Shown here one piece after another: positions 6,952 through 13,456 of a DNA stretch of 15,722 nt. Below the pieces are notes generated by a model that was given only the letters and a program-made list of their open reading frames with translations, was not told where the DNA came from and did not search any database. The stretch lies in assembly GCA_004525875.1 (NCBI GenBank), contig SPBQ01000009.1:1-15722 (forward strand), written 5' to 3'. Every line of letters begins with the position of its first letter. Positions within the stretch are counted from its first letter, which is position 1. The position numbers and the translations under genes were made by a program. The DNA is from Myxococcales bacterium (GTDB lineage: Bacteria; Desulfobacterota_B; Binatia; UBA1149; SPBQ01).

Positions 6952-9498
6952 AACGGCGCGAGTAGCGGCCGGCGCTCCCGCCACCCCTGTCGCGCCTGTC
7001 GCCGCTGTCGCACCCGGAGCAGCGAGACTCGGCGCGCTCGTCGTCGGCCGCACGTCAGCACTCGCTGCGTCGCCGCGTGCACGCTCGGCAAGCAGCGTCG
7101 CGCCCTTCGTCTCCCACAGATCGAGGGCACGCTGCTCCTCCAGGTTCGCCTCGCCGGAACGCCCGGCCGCCCGCAGCGCAGCGGCCAGCGCCAGCCGCGC
7201 GTCGGCGTGATCCAGCAGCGCGTCGGTCGACGCGGCGATCTGTACGGCGGCCCGTGCCAGATCGATCGCGCCGTCGATCTCCCCGCGCTGGGCAAGCGCC
7301 TCGGCACGAACGCCGCGCCACGCGATCGCGGCTTGCAAGTCGTCACCGGCGAGCGCTTCGCTGTCATGAGACAGCGTCTCGGCCTCGGCGACCCGCCCCT
7401 CTGCGAGCACCGTGCGCGCGAGCAAAGCCGCGGCCCGCGCCGCATCGATACCGAGCCCGAGATCGCGAAGCCCCTCGTACGCACCACGCAGCCCGCGCTC
7501 GGCCGCGACCGTGTCACCCTCCAGCAGATCGATACGCGCCGCGAATACGTCGGCCTCGAACAAGCGATGCGTGATACCCAGCTCCTCGACCATCTTGCGA
7601 GACGACGCGATCATGCGCCTGGCCGCGTCGGTGCGACCGCGCAGTGCTTCGAGAACGCCCTGACACGACAGCGCTACAGACTCGACCGCCGGCGCACCCT
7701 GCGTGATGCGAAGCACGCGCACGACGTCGAGACAGCGGCCACTCGCGCGCGTGACCGGACTCGGCCCCCACAGCGCTGCCAGCGGTGCGCCGGCGAGCAC
7801 CGCGTTCGCGCGGCGGCGATCGCCCGCACTGCGCGCGGCCGCGAGCGCACGGTCGAGCGCAGCCTCGCAGGCGCCGACTTTGCCGAGACGTGCCAGCGCC
7901 TGCGCATGAACGAATTGAGCCTTCGCCTCGCCCGCGGTGTCCCCGAGCCTGGCGAGCCGCGCGGCCGCGCCCGCAACGGCATCCGCCGTCGAATGCAGCT
8001 CCTCGGGAGCGGTCAGGGCGGTGAGCTGACCGACGAAGCAAGTGTGCCAGGCCCGCAACCTATCCGAGCTGGCGGCGAGGCGGTCGAGCTCGTCGATCAC
8101 CGCAACCGCGCGACCGACTTCGCCTGCCGCGAGCAGCGCCTCGCATCCATCCAGTGCCAGATCAGCGCGGCCGGGGTCGGCACCGTGCAGACAGCCGAGG
8201 GCGCGCTGGAGTAGATTCGCGGCGAGAGAAACGTCGTCACGCGCGAGCGCGCGACGCCCGGCAGCGGAGAGGCGCTGCGCGGCGCGCCCGCCGAGCGTGT
8301 GACCACTCTCGTCGAGCGGCCCCAACTCCGCGAGCAATTGATGAGCCTGCTCGAGATGCCAGCCGATCGTCTCGTCGTGCTCGAAGCTGTCGGCTGCACG
8401 CCGTTCGATCCAGTCGGCGAAGCGTGCGTGCAGCTCCGCACGAGTCTCCTTGAGCAAGCGCCGGTAGGCGGCATCGCGGATGAGCACATGATGGAAGCGC
8501 AACACCGGCTCGCCAAGAAACCAGCCGGCGTCACGGTCGATGAGCTCGGCCCTTCCGAGCGCCTCCAGCCGCGCATCCAGGCCCGCGGCTCCGTGCGGCA
8601 GCAGCTCGGCGACGGCGCCGCGCGAGAACTGCCGCCCGATGACCGCTGCACGCTCGAGGATGGTCCGATCTTCCGGCTGCAGCCTCTCGATACGCGCAGC
8701 GAGAAGTGCATGGATCGTCGGCGGCATCTCGAAGGACGCCAGGCCCTCGCTGACGATCCAGCGATCGTCCGCACGCGTGAGAATTCCCTCATGCACGAGC
8801 ATGCGGACCAGCTCTCCGACGAACAGCGGATTGCCTTCGCTCGTCGCCAGCACCTTCGCAGCCACGGCGGCCGGTAGATCCGAAGCTCCGATCACGTGTG
8901 CGGCCAACCGTGTAGCGGCTCCGGCGTCGAGCCCGTCGAGCGTGATCACGTCGGCGACGAGCCCTCCGACCGTGACGAACGAAGAGCGTAGATCGCGAAG
9001 CTCCGGTCGCCCACCCGCGAGCAACACCAGCGGCACACCGTCGCCCCACTGCACCAGATGCTCGACCAGATCGAGGAAGAGAGGCTCGGCCCACTGGACG
9101 TCGTCGATGACGAGGAGCAGCGGCTTGTTGGCAGCAAACGAAGCAAGCAGACGGCGGACAACGAAGAACGTCTCTTCGGGTGAGGCCGGAGCTCCAGCCA
9201 GTAGCGACGCAATACCATTCGCGATCCGCGTACGGTCCGACTCGTCGTCGGGGAGCCGAGACTCGATCGCGCTGCTCAGCGCGTCGCCGGCGACACCGGC
9301 GTCGATGTCGAGGAACTCGCGCAGCGCATCGGCGAGCGGAGAGAAGGTCGCGCCGCCGGCGGGATCACAGTGCGCATCGATGACGTTCGCATTGTCGCCG
9401 AGGCGGCGACCGAGCTCTTCGATCAGCCGTGACTTGCCGAGCCCTGGCGAACCGACGAGCACCGCGAGCCTGGCCGCGGGCTCTGCGATGGCCGCTTC
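3103..9498 (-). CDS. AAA/STAND-type ATPase with TPR-like region and nine SnoaL/NTF2-like domains (middle piece of the giant protein)
   Basis: This open frame has 2,119 codons if counted from the GTG at 9462, plus 12 codons back to the TAA. The ATPase has Walker A GSPGLGKS (residues 4-11 from 9462), Walker B LLLVIDDVQWAEP (about 115-127) and a GNPLF motif near 210-214 typical of the AAA_16/LuxR-like predicted ATPases. An Ala/Leu-rich helical, TPR-like region covers about 390-800. An Ala/Gly/Thr/Pro linker (about 800-837) leads into nine domains of 135-155 residues with the SnoaL/NTF2-like pattern. The ATP-binding domain normally acts as a switch coupling a sensor to the cyclase; that the NTF2-like array is the sensor is inference. 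The frame ends with TGA three bases after the G10 run, part-way through the ninth repeat unit's exit, so the stop looks accidental. As a separate protein it would start only just before the P-loop, lacking the usual preceding strand. Confidence 0.8.
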   Translation of the reverse strand, partial: EAAIAEPAARLAVLVGSPGLGKSRLIEELGRRLGDNANVIDAHCDPAGGATFSPLADALREFLDIDAGVAGDALSSAIESRLPDDESDRTRIANGIASLLAGAPASPEETFFVVRRLLASFAANKPLLLVIDDVQWAEPLFLDLVEHLVQWGDGVPLVLLAGGRPELRDLRSSFVTVGGLVADVITLDGLDAGAATRLAAHVIGASDLPAAVAAKVLATSEGNPLFVGELVRMLVHEGILTRADDRWIVSEGLASFEMPPTIHALLAARIERLQPEDRTILERAAVIGRQFSRGAVAELLPHGAAGLDARLEALGRAELIDRDAGWFLGEPVLRFHHVLIRDAAYRRLLKETRAELHARFADWIERRAADSFEHDETIGWHLEQAHQLLAELGPLDESGHTLGGRAAQRLSAAGRRALARDDVSLAANLLQRALGCLHGADPGRADLALDGCEALLAAGEVGRAVAVIDELDRLAASSDRLRAWHTCFVGQLTALTAPEELHSTADAVAGAAARLARLGDTAGEAKAQFVHAQALARLGKVGACEAALDRALAAARSAGDRRRANAVLAGAPLAALWGPSPVTRASGRCLDVVRVLRITQGAPAVESVALSCQGVLEALRGRTDAARRMIASSRKMVEELGITHRLFEADVFAARIDLLEGDTVAAERGLRGAYEGLRDLGLGIDAARAAALLARTVLAEGRVAEAETLSHDSEALAGDDLQAAIAWRGVRAEALAQRGEIDGAIDLARAAVQIAASTDALLDHADARLALAAALRAAGRSGEANLEEQRALDLWETKGATLLAERARGDAASADVRPTTSAPSLAAPGATAATGATGVAGAPAATRAVRPNSATVLCERLVAAINARDAAAFDALLSDDHVLVHHTTGVTSGKRENIARWTAAFRAGQLPCRGEIVAALGFDLALVRASTVVSGLEGGDFAAFGPTEFQEVLIAETDGSDGISRVEVFAADRLGEAVARFYQRYAERLPEGQARDHAVTTAHAVLGMFTVSPEYQVDDVMMPDVEIVDHRLVGYGTLLTRQKASAWSAATEELAQDRTIRIDEVLGLSADALLRRTTVSGKLRASGGAFESSFYSLSAFGQDGRITRQELFDVDDRAGALARFDDVATQTVEPPSKLRRLRPNAASAKMAALEAAFRARDLDAVDALCGESLETVDHPAGATYGREGQLESARRMMRLADLEFRLEVLATLTDSMCLCRRRISATGTSGGSFDVAEYEMEHIVLAEIDEVGRSRRYEIFAPDHLSVAVGRFYERYAELLPGGLDRDRAEVTARAMSAYVDASDVDRWAPLVAPDVASVDHRVLGTWSARSWKELRAHFDSLFALASGVEFRVDDVLALSPEALLVRTMNSGITLASGGAYERPFLLLAVCGSDGLVKNSEYFDLGCEAEALARFDELVGGGDEAGASGARSSRFDNTAVELQERTVACFGARDWARLTELLDPNFRCSDRRHMARLDIDRDDFIGMSRALGDMDTVSLESDIVATRGDRLLLYRARIEVADGDVGPSDLEHLNIAETNERGDRFVAVVRFDADDLEAAYAELEARYAAGEGAEYPVALAYLVEFQRAFKSRDWDAMARLGSSDQVAQNHRLVGWGSIEGSDVWVRPLQELVALAPDVRMRANHLRLSELGTLVQLTWSGTQDGGAFETPIVIVTELGEDGRHRRMDVWDADAVDTAFARFGEINSPTRSRGLPFANSAFEVMRESIAAWSRRDERGFWEPHASTFRYRDHRRQFQLDLDHEEFVEFTRPILAMAVSASLPLIATRGEHLVLVRLCAEVAEEPVGPSEIDSLFVVETNERREIVGYDRYDLDDLDAAYAQLDALWEAGEAAVHRQASSWVAATRRTFECRDWGAMAQTGADDQVATNHRFVGWGTLQGAAAWVPPLQELVTLAPDVRMRSDHVRTSLRAALWKYSWYGTREGGAFEIPCVLVAELNEDGRHRRFDVWDGDALDAAFARFEELSASVIPSSSLRFENAATRTLDRASEAMRANDWARCVALLAPEFRCLGRRKMLRFDADRDEFLAGIRPWFDMNQSQVEAQVVATRGGRCALVRWSSRGESGDVGPSEIELLVVVEVNENGDATRMVTFGCDQVEAGYAELDARYSEGGGR
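3109..3118 (-). repeat. Ten-base poly-G tract causing the frameshift
   Basis: The plus strand has ten consecutive C, so the coding strand has G10. With G10 the frame reads TCG GAG GGG GGG GGG CGC TGA and ends. With G9 it reads GAG GGG GGG GGC GCT GAG and continues through seven more domains. A homopolymer of this length is a known hotspot for replication slippage (phase variation), for transcriptional slippage, and for sequencing or consensus error. Confidence 0.9.
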
Positions 9499-9501
9499 TT
9501 A
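9499..9501 (-). other. In-frame TAA interrupting the cyclase-ATPase fusion
   Basis: The minus strand reads GTC TAA GAA GCG GCC here. The frame is the same before (ending ELARVTAV) and after (EAAIAEPAARLAVLVGSPGL), and the coding pattern continues without a gap into the Walker A motif. Relatives usually carry a hydrophobic or aromatic residue at this point, so a single substitution from TTA, TAC or TAT is enough to explain it. TAA also ends the nitroreductase and methyltransferase genes in this window, so stop-codon reassignment is not supported. No convincing ribosome binding site precedes the nearest in-frame start (GTG at 9462-9460). Confidence 0.75.
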
Positions 9502-10308
9502 GACGGCCGTTACGCGTGCCAGCTCTGCCTCACGCCCGACGAACGGCGTCGCCGACGCCCACGCGGGCCGCTCGAGCGAGACCACGCGATACGCCCCGAC
9601 CGCCTCCAGGCGCCCCTTTAGCCCGAAGCTCCCTAGCGGCTCGAGCGTGACCAGCGATGCAACGAGCCGACGGGTGGCCTCGCCGATAACGACGTCGCCG
9701 TCGCCGGCCTCTTGCTGCAGGCGTGCAGCGATGTTGACCGGATCGCCGACCACGTCGTCGTTGGAACCGCTGACGACGACTTCACCGGTATTGACCGCAA
9801 CTCGCAGTCCGACCTCGGCCAGCGCCGTCGCCCGCTCGCCCACGAGCGCGCGAAACGCGTCCTGCATCGCCACGGCTGAACGCACCGCGCGCATGGCATC
9901 GTCTTCGGCGACCTGGGGAACGCCGAAAGCCGCCATCACACCATCGCCGAGAAGCTTGACGACCGTACCGCCGTGCTCGTCCACCGCCGAGCGCAGCGTC
10001 TCGTAGTAGCGCTCCATCAGCCGGCGCGCCGACTCGGCATCCACCCGCTCGTGCAAGCCCGTCGAGCCGACGAGATCGGCGAAGACCACGCTGACGACCT
10101 TGCGTGCGCCGGGCTCGCCAAACGCCTCGATCGGCCGCGCCGGAGGCGGTCCGCCGGCCCCCGTCGGCAACCCACACTCGTCACAGAACTTCGCGCTCGG
10201 CTCGAGCTCGGCTCCGCAGCTCGCGCACTGATGCTTGATCGGGGCCCCGCACTCCTTGCAGAACTTCGCGCCCGCGCGGTTCTCGTGGCTACAAGCCGGG
10301 CAATTCAT
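9499..10308 (-). CDS. Zinc-ribbon class III adenylate/guanylate cyclase (N-terminal piece of the giant protein)
   Basis: This piece codes for 269 residues. Two zinc ribbons open it: Cys 3, 6, 17, 20 and Cys 28, 31, 42, 45, in the CPxC...CxxCG pattern. A class III nucleotide cyclase homology domain follows at about residues 70-245. It has the metal-binding aspartates D78 (FADLVGST) and D122 (LLGDGVMAAFG), the substrate-selecting pair K118 and D189, and the transition-state residues N192 and R196 (VNIAARL), so it should be catalytically competent. K plus D is the adenylate-type pair, which suggests cAMP synthesis from ATP. The frame then runs into PFVGREAELARV, the usual lead-in to the AAA domain, and stops at TAA. 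I placed the start at 10308 (MNCPAC) because relatives begin there and a GGGA lies about eight bases upstream; an in-frame ATG eight codons earlier (10332) is possible. There are no membrane segments, so it is expected to be cytoplasmic. Confidence 0.85.
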   Translation of the reverse strand: MNCPACSHENRAGAKFCKECGAPIKHQCASCGAELEPSAKFCDECGLPTGAGGPPPARPIEAFGEPGARKVVSVVFADLVGSTGLHERVDAESARRLMERYYETLRSAVDEHGGTVVKLLGDGVMAAFGVPQVAEDDAMRAVRSAVAMQDAFRALVGERATALAEVGLRVAVNTGEVVVSGSNDDVVGDPVNIAARLQQEAGDGDVVIGEATRRLVASLVTLEPLGSFGLKGRLEAVGAYRVVSLERPAWASATPFVGREAELARVTAV

Positions 10309-10526
10309 CCATGCGTCCCGCGGTCGCGGCATCGCGTCGAAGCCTCTACCGCGGGTGGTGGGTATCGGTGCGACAGGCGGTTCGTGCGTCCCCCAAGGTC
10401 CACGACCTGACCGTCTTCAATAGCGTCTGGCCGGGCCATACACCACTACAGAGCCGCACGCGGGCGACGCGTGGCGTTCGCGTCGTACTTCCAACGGCTG
10501 TGGGTGAGGCCTATCGTCGCGGTCAA

Positions 10527-10994
10527 ATGTTCAGTGACTTCATCAACTGGTTCTCGGCAACCCGTGCAGGATCCTGGATCGTCAAGCACGTGGCATCGAA
10601 GCTCGATCCAATCGTCTTCCGTAAGACGAATGGTCGAATGATATCGGCCGGCAAGCCCACGCTGCCGATGTTGCTCATGACCTCGATCGGGCGGAAGTCG
10701 GGGCAACGCCGAGATACCCAGCTCGCTTACTATCCCGACGGCGACAACTACCTAGTCGTTGCCAGCGCGATGGGTCAGGCGAAACATCCGGACTGGCGCT
10801 ACAACCTCGAGGCCAACCCCGATGTCGAGGTTCTGGTAGGCGGTGAGACTTTCCAGGCGCGGGCCGAAATGCTCAGCGACGAAGAGAAAGCCGGCTACTG
10901 GCCGAAGATCAAAGAGCTGATCCCGCAGATGAATATCTACGAGCGACGTACGACTCGAAACATCCGCGTCTTCCGGCTCTCGCGGGCCAGCTAA
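10527..10994 (+). CDS. F420-dependent nitroreductase, Ddn/deazaflavin oxidoreductase family
   Basis: The 155-residue product has the compact split-barrel pattern of the Ddn (deazaflavin-dependent nitroreductase) family: TSIGRKSGQRRDT (52-64), then YYPDGDNYLVVAS (68-80), GQAKHPDWRYNLEANPDVEV (83-102) and VGGETFQARAE (104-114). These are the F420-contacting and fold-defining stretches of the family. Members use reduced coenzyme F420 to reduce quinones, nitro compounds or other acceptors, often at the membrane surface. An amphipathic N-terminal helix (residues 1-30) is in keeping with that. Length matches the family. The start at ATG 10527 fits the usual N-terminus, but no good Shine-Dalgarno precedes it; a GTG at 10500 is in frame. 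It points away from the giant cyclase gene across about 218 bases and converges on the membrane-protein gene. It implies that the host makes or imports F420. Confidence 0.9.
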   Translation: MFSDFINWFSATRAGSWIVKHVASKLDPIVFRKTNGRMISAGKPTLPMLLMTSIGRKSGQRRDTQLAYYPDGDNYLVVASAMGQAKHPDWRYNLEANPDVEVLVGGETFQARAEMLSDEEKAGYWPKIKELIPQMNIYERRTTRNIRVFRLSRAS

Positions 10995-11222
10995 CTGGCA
11001 CCGGCACCGACCGGCACGTGGCGCAGTACCTGGGTGACGCCTGAGGGTCTTCGGCACAGTTCGAACGTGCGACCCCCACGCTCGTAGAGGGCCCGAGAGG
11101 GCGCAGAGGAAAGTTCGGGCTGACGCGGGTTCGCGTTGCCGCCTGGTGACTTGCCGCGTTCGATCGGCTCTGCGGTTTACGATGGAGCAACAGCCCCGCT
11201 TTCGCTAGCCGCGACGCATCTG

Positions 11223-12032
11223 CTACGGCCCCATCGCACGTTGGGACTGCCGCCAGTCTTCCAGCAGCAGCTTGACGCCGAAGTATCCGAAGATCAGGGG
11301 GAACAGGAAGTACTGGTACTGCGTCCAGACAAGAGCCAGCAGGGTATCGGCTACTCCACCCGACATGTTCTCGAAACCGGCGAACACCTCGGAGAAGGAG
11401 AAGATGAACGTCGACGCGACCGGCTCGCCGCCCCCGAGCACCGGGATCAGGTAGCGAGAGGGCGAACGCTTCTTGTTCAGGTAGAAGAAGAAAGCGACCG
11501 ACAGAACGTTCACGAAAGAGTAGAGCTCCAGCGTGTAGAAGGTCGAGTTGTGGTTGACGGTGCGCAGATCCACCGAGCTGAAAGACGCGAGCACCCACCA
11601 GTACATGTTCAACGGGCTCTCGCGCATGAAGTCGGTGTACGCCACCACGTCATCGAGCGAGTGTAGGTTCTCGAACACGAAGGGCGAGAGCAACACCCAG
11701 GGGATCTCCCACAGGGCGTTGGTCAGCGCGTAGGAGAGCATCCATACGACCAGGGCATCGTGATAGAGGTCCATCCTCGGTCGGCCTCTGTTCTGCGGCA
11801 GCAGGAACACGAGCATCCAGGCGTTCAGCCAGACGCTGATCGCGTAGAGCCCTACCTTTGCACTCGTGACGAAATCCAGGACGCCCACGTAGAACAGGAC
11901 CGCGCTCACTCCCACTCCGCCCCAAACCAGGCCGGTGCAGATCCAGAACACCTCGATCGTGCCTCGAGAGGCCGCACGCTCACTGGCCTGCCCAACCATC
12001 TGAAGCTTTCCTGTCGCCGCTGACCCGCTCAT
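11223..12032 (-). CDS. Multi-pass membrane protein, possibly EXPERA/emopamil-binding-like
   Basis: The 269-residue product has six or seven hydrophobic segments, near residues 26-55, 60-79, 93-120, 143-155, 165-185, 204-220 and 230-257. A weak pattern recalls the EXPERA family (emopamil-binding protein and sterol delta8-delta7 isomerase): an acidic residue in the third segment (NALWE, E109), then SVDLR (D155, R157), a following acidic helix residue (TLEL, E169), and an aromatic-rich last segment. In EBP the corresponding residues are acidic and line the sterol pocket. The order and spacing agree, but overall similarity is low, so this is a hypothesis. The start at 12032 is supported by GGAGAG just upstream on the coding strand. 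It is divergent from the methyltransferase gene with 272 bases between them, which would let both share a control region. If the resemblance is false, it is an uncharacterised integral membrane protein. Confidence 0.85.
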   Translation of the reverse strand: MSGSAATGKLQMVGQASERAASRGTIEVFWICTGLVWGGVGVSAVLFYVGVLDFVTSAKVGLYAISVWLNAWMLVFLLPQNRGRPRMDLYHDALVVWMLSYALTNALWEIPWVLLSPFVFENLHSLDDVVAYTDFMRESPLNMYWWVLASFSSVDLRTVNHNSTFYTLELYSFVNVLSVAFFFYLNKKRSPSRYLIPVLGGGEPVASTFIFSFSEVFAGFENMSGGVADTLLALVWTQYQYFLFPLIFGYFGVKLLLEDWRQSQRAMGP

Positions 12033-12236
12033 CTCATTCTCTCCGGCCCGCCCTACTACCGGACAGTCCGCACGAATGCCATGTCCGCGTTGCAGGCCAC
12101 GTGGCGGGACGAAGCGGCAGGCGCAGCACGCATGGCGAGCCCGGCAGGATGGATCCCGGAGCTCGGAGGATATCGATATCCTTTGTACGTACGCGCAGGA
12201 CCGTTCGTTGCGATCATCTGCCGACGGTCGCTCAAC

Positions 12237-12265
12237 TTGACAACGCCGTTTGAAGTTCCTATCCG
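12237..12265 (+). promoter_or_regulatory. Candidate sigma-70-type promoter for the methyltransferase
   Basis: A perfect TTGACA (12237-12242) is followed after 17 bases by TATCCG (12260-12265), which matches TATAAT at only its first three positions. Transcription would begin near 12272, leaving a leader of about 33 bases before the GTG start. The surrounding 272-base divergent gap is noticeably richer in A/T than the flanking genes. The weak -10 box is the main doubt. Confidence 0.35.
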
Positions 12266-12304
12266 CCGGTCCTTTACACGTTCTACGAGGCAGGGGTTCA
12301 CAAG

Positions 12305-13312
12305 GTGGATTGGTACAGAATCAAGACTGCGTTCATCGGTTTGAAGCGACTGGCAACGTTGCCCGAAGAGGACAAGCAGGCTTGTATCGACGCGTATAAG
12401 TTCTTTCAACGAATGCAAGCAGGTGACGAGACCGAGACGGAGGACGAGACGAAAGCAGTCGCGGCCTATTACAAGGTCTTGAACAACATGTTGTCGGTCT
12501 TCGATCTGGAAAAACTCTACATTCCCCCACAGCTGAACGAATCGGAGGGTTTGTACGGGAATCAGTTGTTATGCGAACAAGCTGTGTTGAAGGAGCTGAA
12601 TCTAGATCACCCTGAAACATCTCATCTATTGGATATGGGATGCGGGAGAGGAAGAATCGCGCACTACCTCGCCACGCTGACCGGTGGCCAGGTATCCGGC
12701 TACAACATCGACCCGAATCAGATCGAGAATGCGATCGACTGGGCCGCGGAATGCAAAATGAGCGATCGACTCCATTTCAAAGTTGGCGATCATCACAAAC
12801 CACTCGAGTACGAGTCAGGCACCTTCGATGGATGCTTTTCCTTCCAGGCCGTTTGGCCCTTTTTCAAGAAGGAGGAGCTGGACGCCCATGCGAGAGAAAT
12901 GTACCGCGTGTTGAAACCCGGAGCTCGATACGCTTGTTCTGAGTACTTGTTGACCCCCCATTTCGATTGGAACAACGAAGAACATGTGACGCTTCACAAG
13001 ACCTACCTTCCAACTCTCGCGGCCACTCAATCGATGTATCCGGCCGACGTCTGTGCTGCTTTGGAACGAGCTGGGTTCCGTATGCTCGTTTCGGCGCCTT
13101 CGAAAAGCGAAGCTTGGCCGATATGCGAGCAGAAGCGTGATCTGATCGCGATGGGACGAAAAGGCGTCCGAGGCCTCGAGGCGCTTCGCGTTCTGCCTCC
13201 ATGGGTCGAAGAATCACTCGATCTACTTCAAAAAGGTGGTCAGGCCTGGACGGATGCCGAAAAAGCCAAGATCGCGGATCTAAACTGGAGGATCGTCGCG
13301 GAGAAACTGTAA
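12305..13312 (+). CDS. SAM-dependent methyltransferase, sterol C24-methyltransferase-like
   Basis: The 335-residue product is a class I methyltransferase. The SAM-binding motif I is LLDMGCGRGR (108-117), with SGYNIDPNQIENA (131-143) as the acidic/adenine-binding strand. EMYRVLKPGARYACSEY (198-214), TPHFDWNNEEH (217-227) and ALERAGF (252-258) closely follow the order of sterol 24-C-methyltransferases (Erg6/SMT: E-W-x-MT-x-x-YD-x-NNEEH). The sterol-specific YEWGWG stretch of SMTs is not seen, so a related lipid or quinone substrate is possible. The start is a GTG with AGGGG eight bases upstream (12292-12296). An acidic run (DETETEDET, 41-49) interrupts the N-terminal helical part. Base composition differs from its neighbours: 28 of 60 G/C at 12541-12600, with TTG, AAA and TTT codons common, suggesting acquisition by transfer. 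The divergent neighbour is a membrane protein with a faint sterol-isomerase likeness. Confidence 0.8.
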   Translation: MDWYRIKTAFIGLKRLATLPEEDKQACIDAYKFFQRMQAGDETETEDETKAVAAYYKVLNNMLSVFDLEKLYIPPQLNESEGLYGNQLLCEQAVLKELNLDHPETSHLLDMGCGRGRIAHYLATLTGGQVSGYNIDPNQIENAIDWAAECKMSDRLHFKVGDHHKPLEYESGTFDGCFSFQAVWPFFKKEELDAHAREMYRVLKPGARYACSEYLLTPHFDWNNEEHVTLHKTYLPTLAATQSMYPADVCAALERAGFRMLVSAPSKSEAWPICEQKRDLIAMGRKGVRGLEALRVLPPWVEESLDLLQKGGQAWTDAEKAKIADLNWRIVAEKL

Positions 13313-13456
13313 TCGACGGTTGCGTGTAGGTCGTCAGCGTAATCGCAACACCAGCGACACCATCACGTTCTGCGACGGCGAGCTGCGCGGCAGTAGTGAG
13401 CGCTACCTCCGGTACCAAGACGACCTGGACTGCGCCGCGTTGGCCGAAGAGCGGCC

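Larger units (their letters stand above)
153..10308 (-). pseudogene. Giant cyclase-AAA ATPase-(NTF2-like)x16 gene, split by a nonsense codon and a poly-G frameshift
   Basis: The three minus-strand open frames between 10308 and 153 read as one protein of about 3,385 residues. The order is double zinc ribbon, class III nucleotide cyclase, AAA/STAND ATPase, TPR-like helices, Ala-rich linker, then sixteen SnoaL/NTF2-like domains. The first break is a TAA (9499-9501) in the same frame on both sides, sitting between the FVGREAELARV motif and the P-loop, where relatives are continuous. The second is a run of ten G (3109-3118): removing one G joins the frames, and the junction then matches the equivalent junction of another repeat pair without gaps (38 residues from YAEL to RDWDA plus one). 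Both reading frames are otherwise clean over more than 10 kb, which argues for recent lesions, phase variation or assembly error rather than old decay. Cyclase-ATPase fusions are a known family, typically about 1,000-1,300 residues; the long NTF2-like tail is unusual. The biological role is unknown. Confidence 0.7.

Noticed and set aside
11054..11070. GTTCGAAC within complementary flanks, resembling a tRNA T-arm
   Set aside because: On the minus strand the arm would need a G-U pair at the invariant 53-61 position, and no matching acceptor stem, anticodon arm or D-arm is found around it.
10991..11145. Minus-strand frame containing ALYERGGRTFELC, faintly like the helix-turn-helix lead-in of ArsR-type regulators
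   Set aside because: No start codon, no recognition helix and no following wing; the frame overlaps the nitroreductase stop and ends quickly. At best it is a remnant, and chance is as likely.
12081..12344. Plus-strand 87-codon frame upstream of the methyltransferase
   Set aside because: It overlaps the methyltransferase start in another frame, has no ribosome binding site and no family-like sequence, and occupies the divergent promoter region.
13319..13349. GTTGCG/CGCAAC hairpin just after the methyltransferase stop as a terminator
   Set aside because: The stem is only six base pairs with a 19-base loop and no T-tract, too weak to call.
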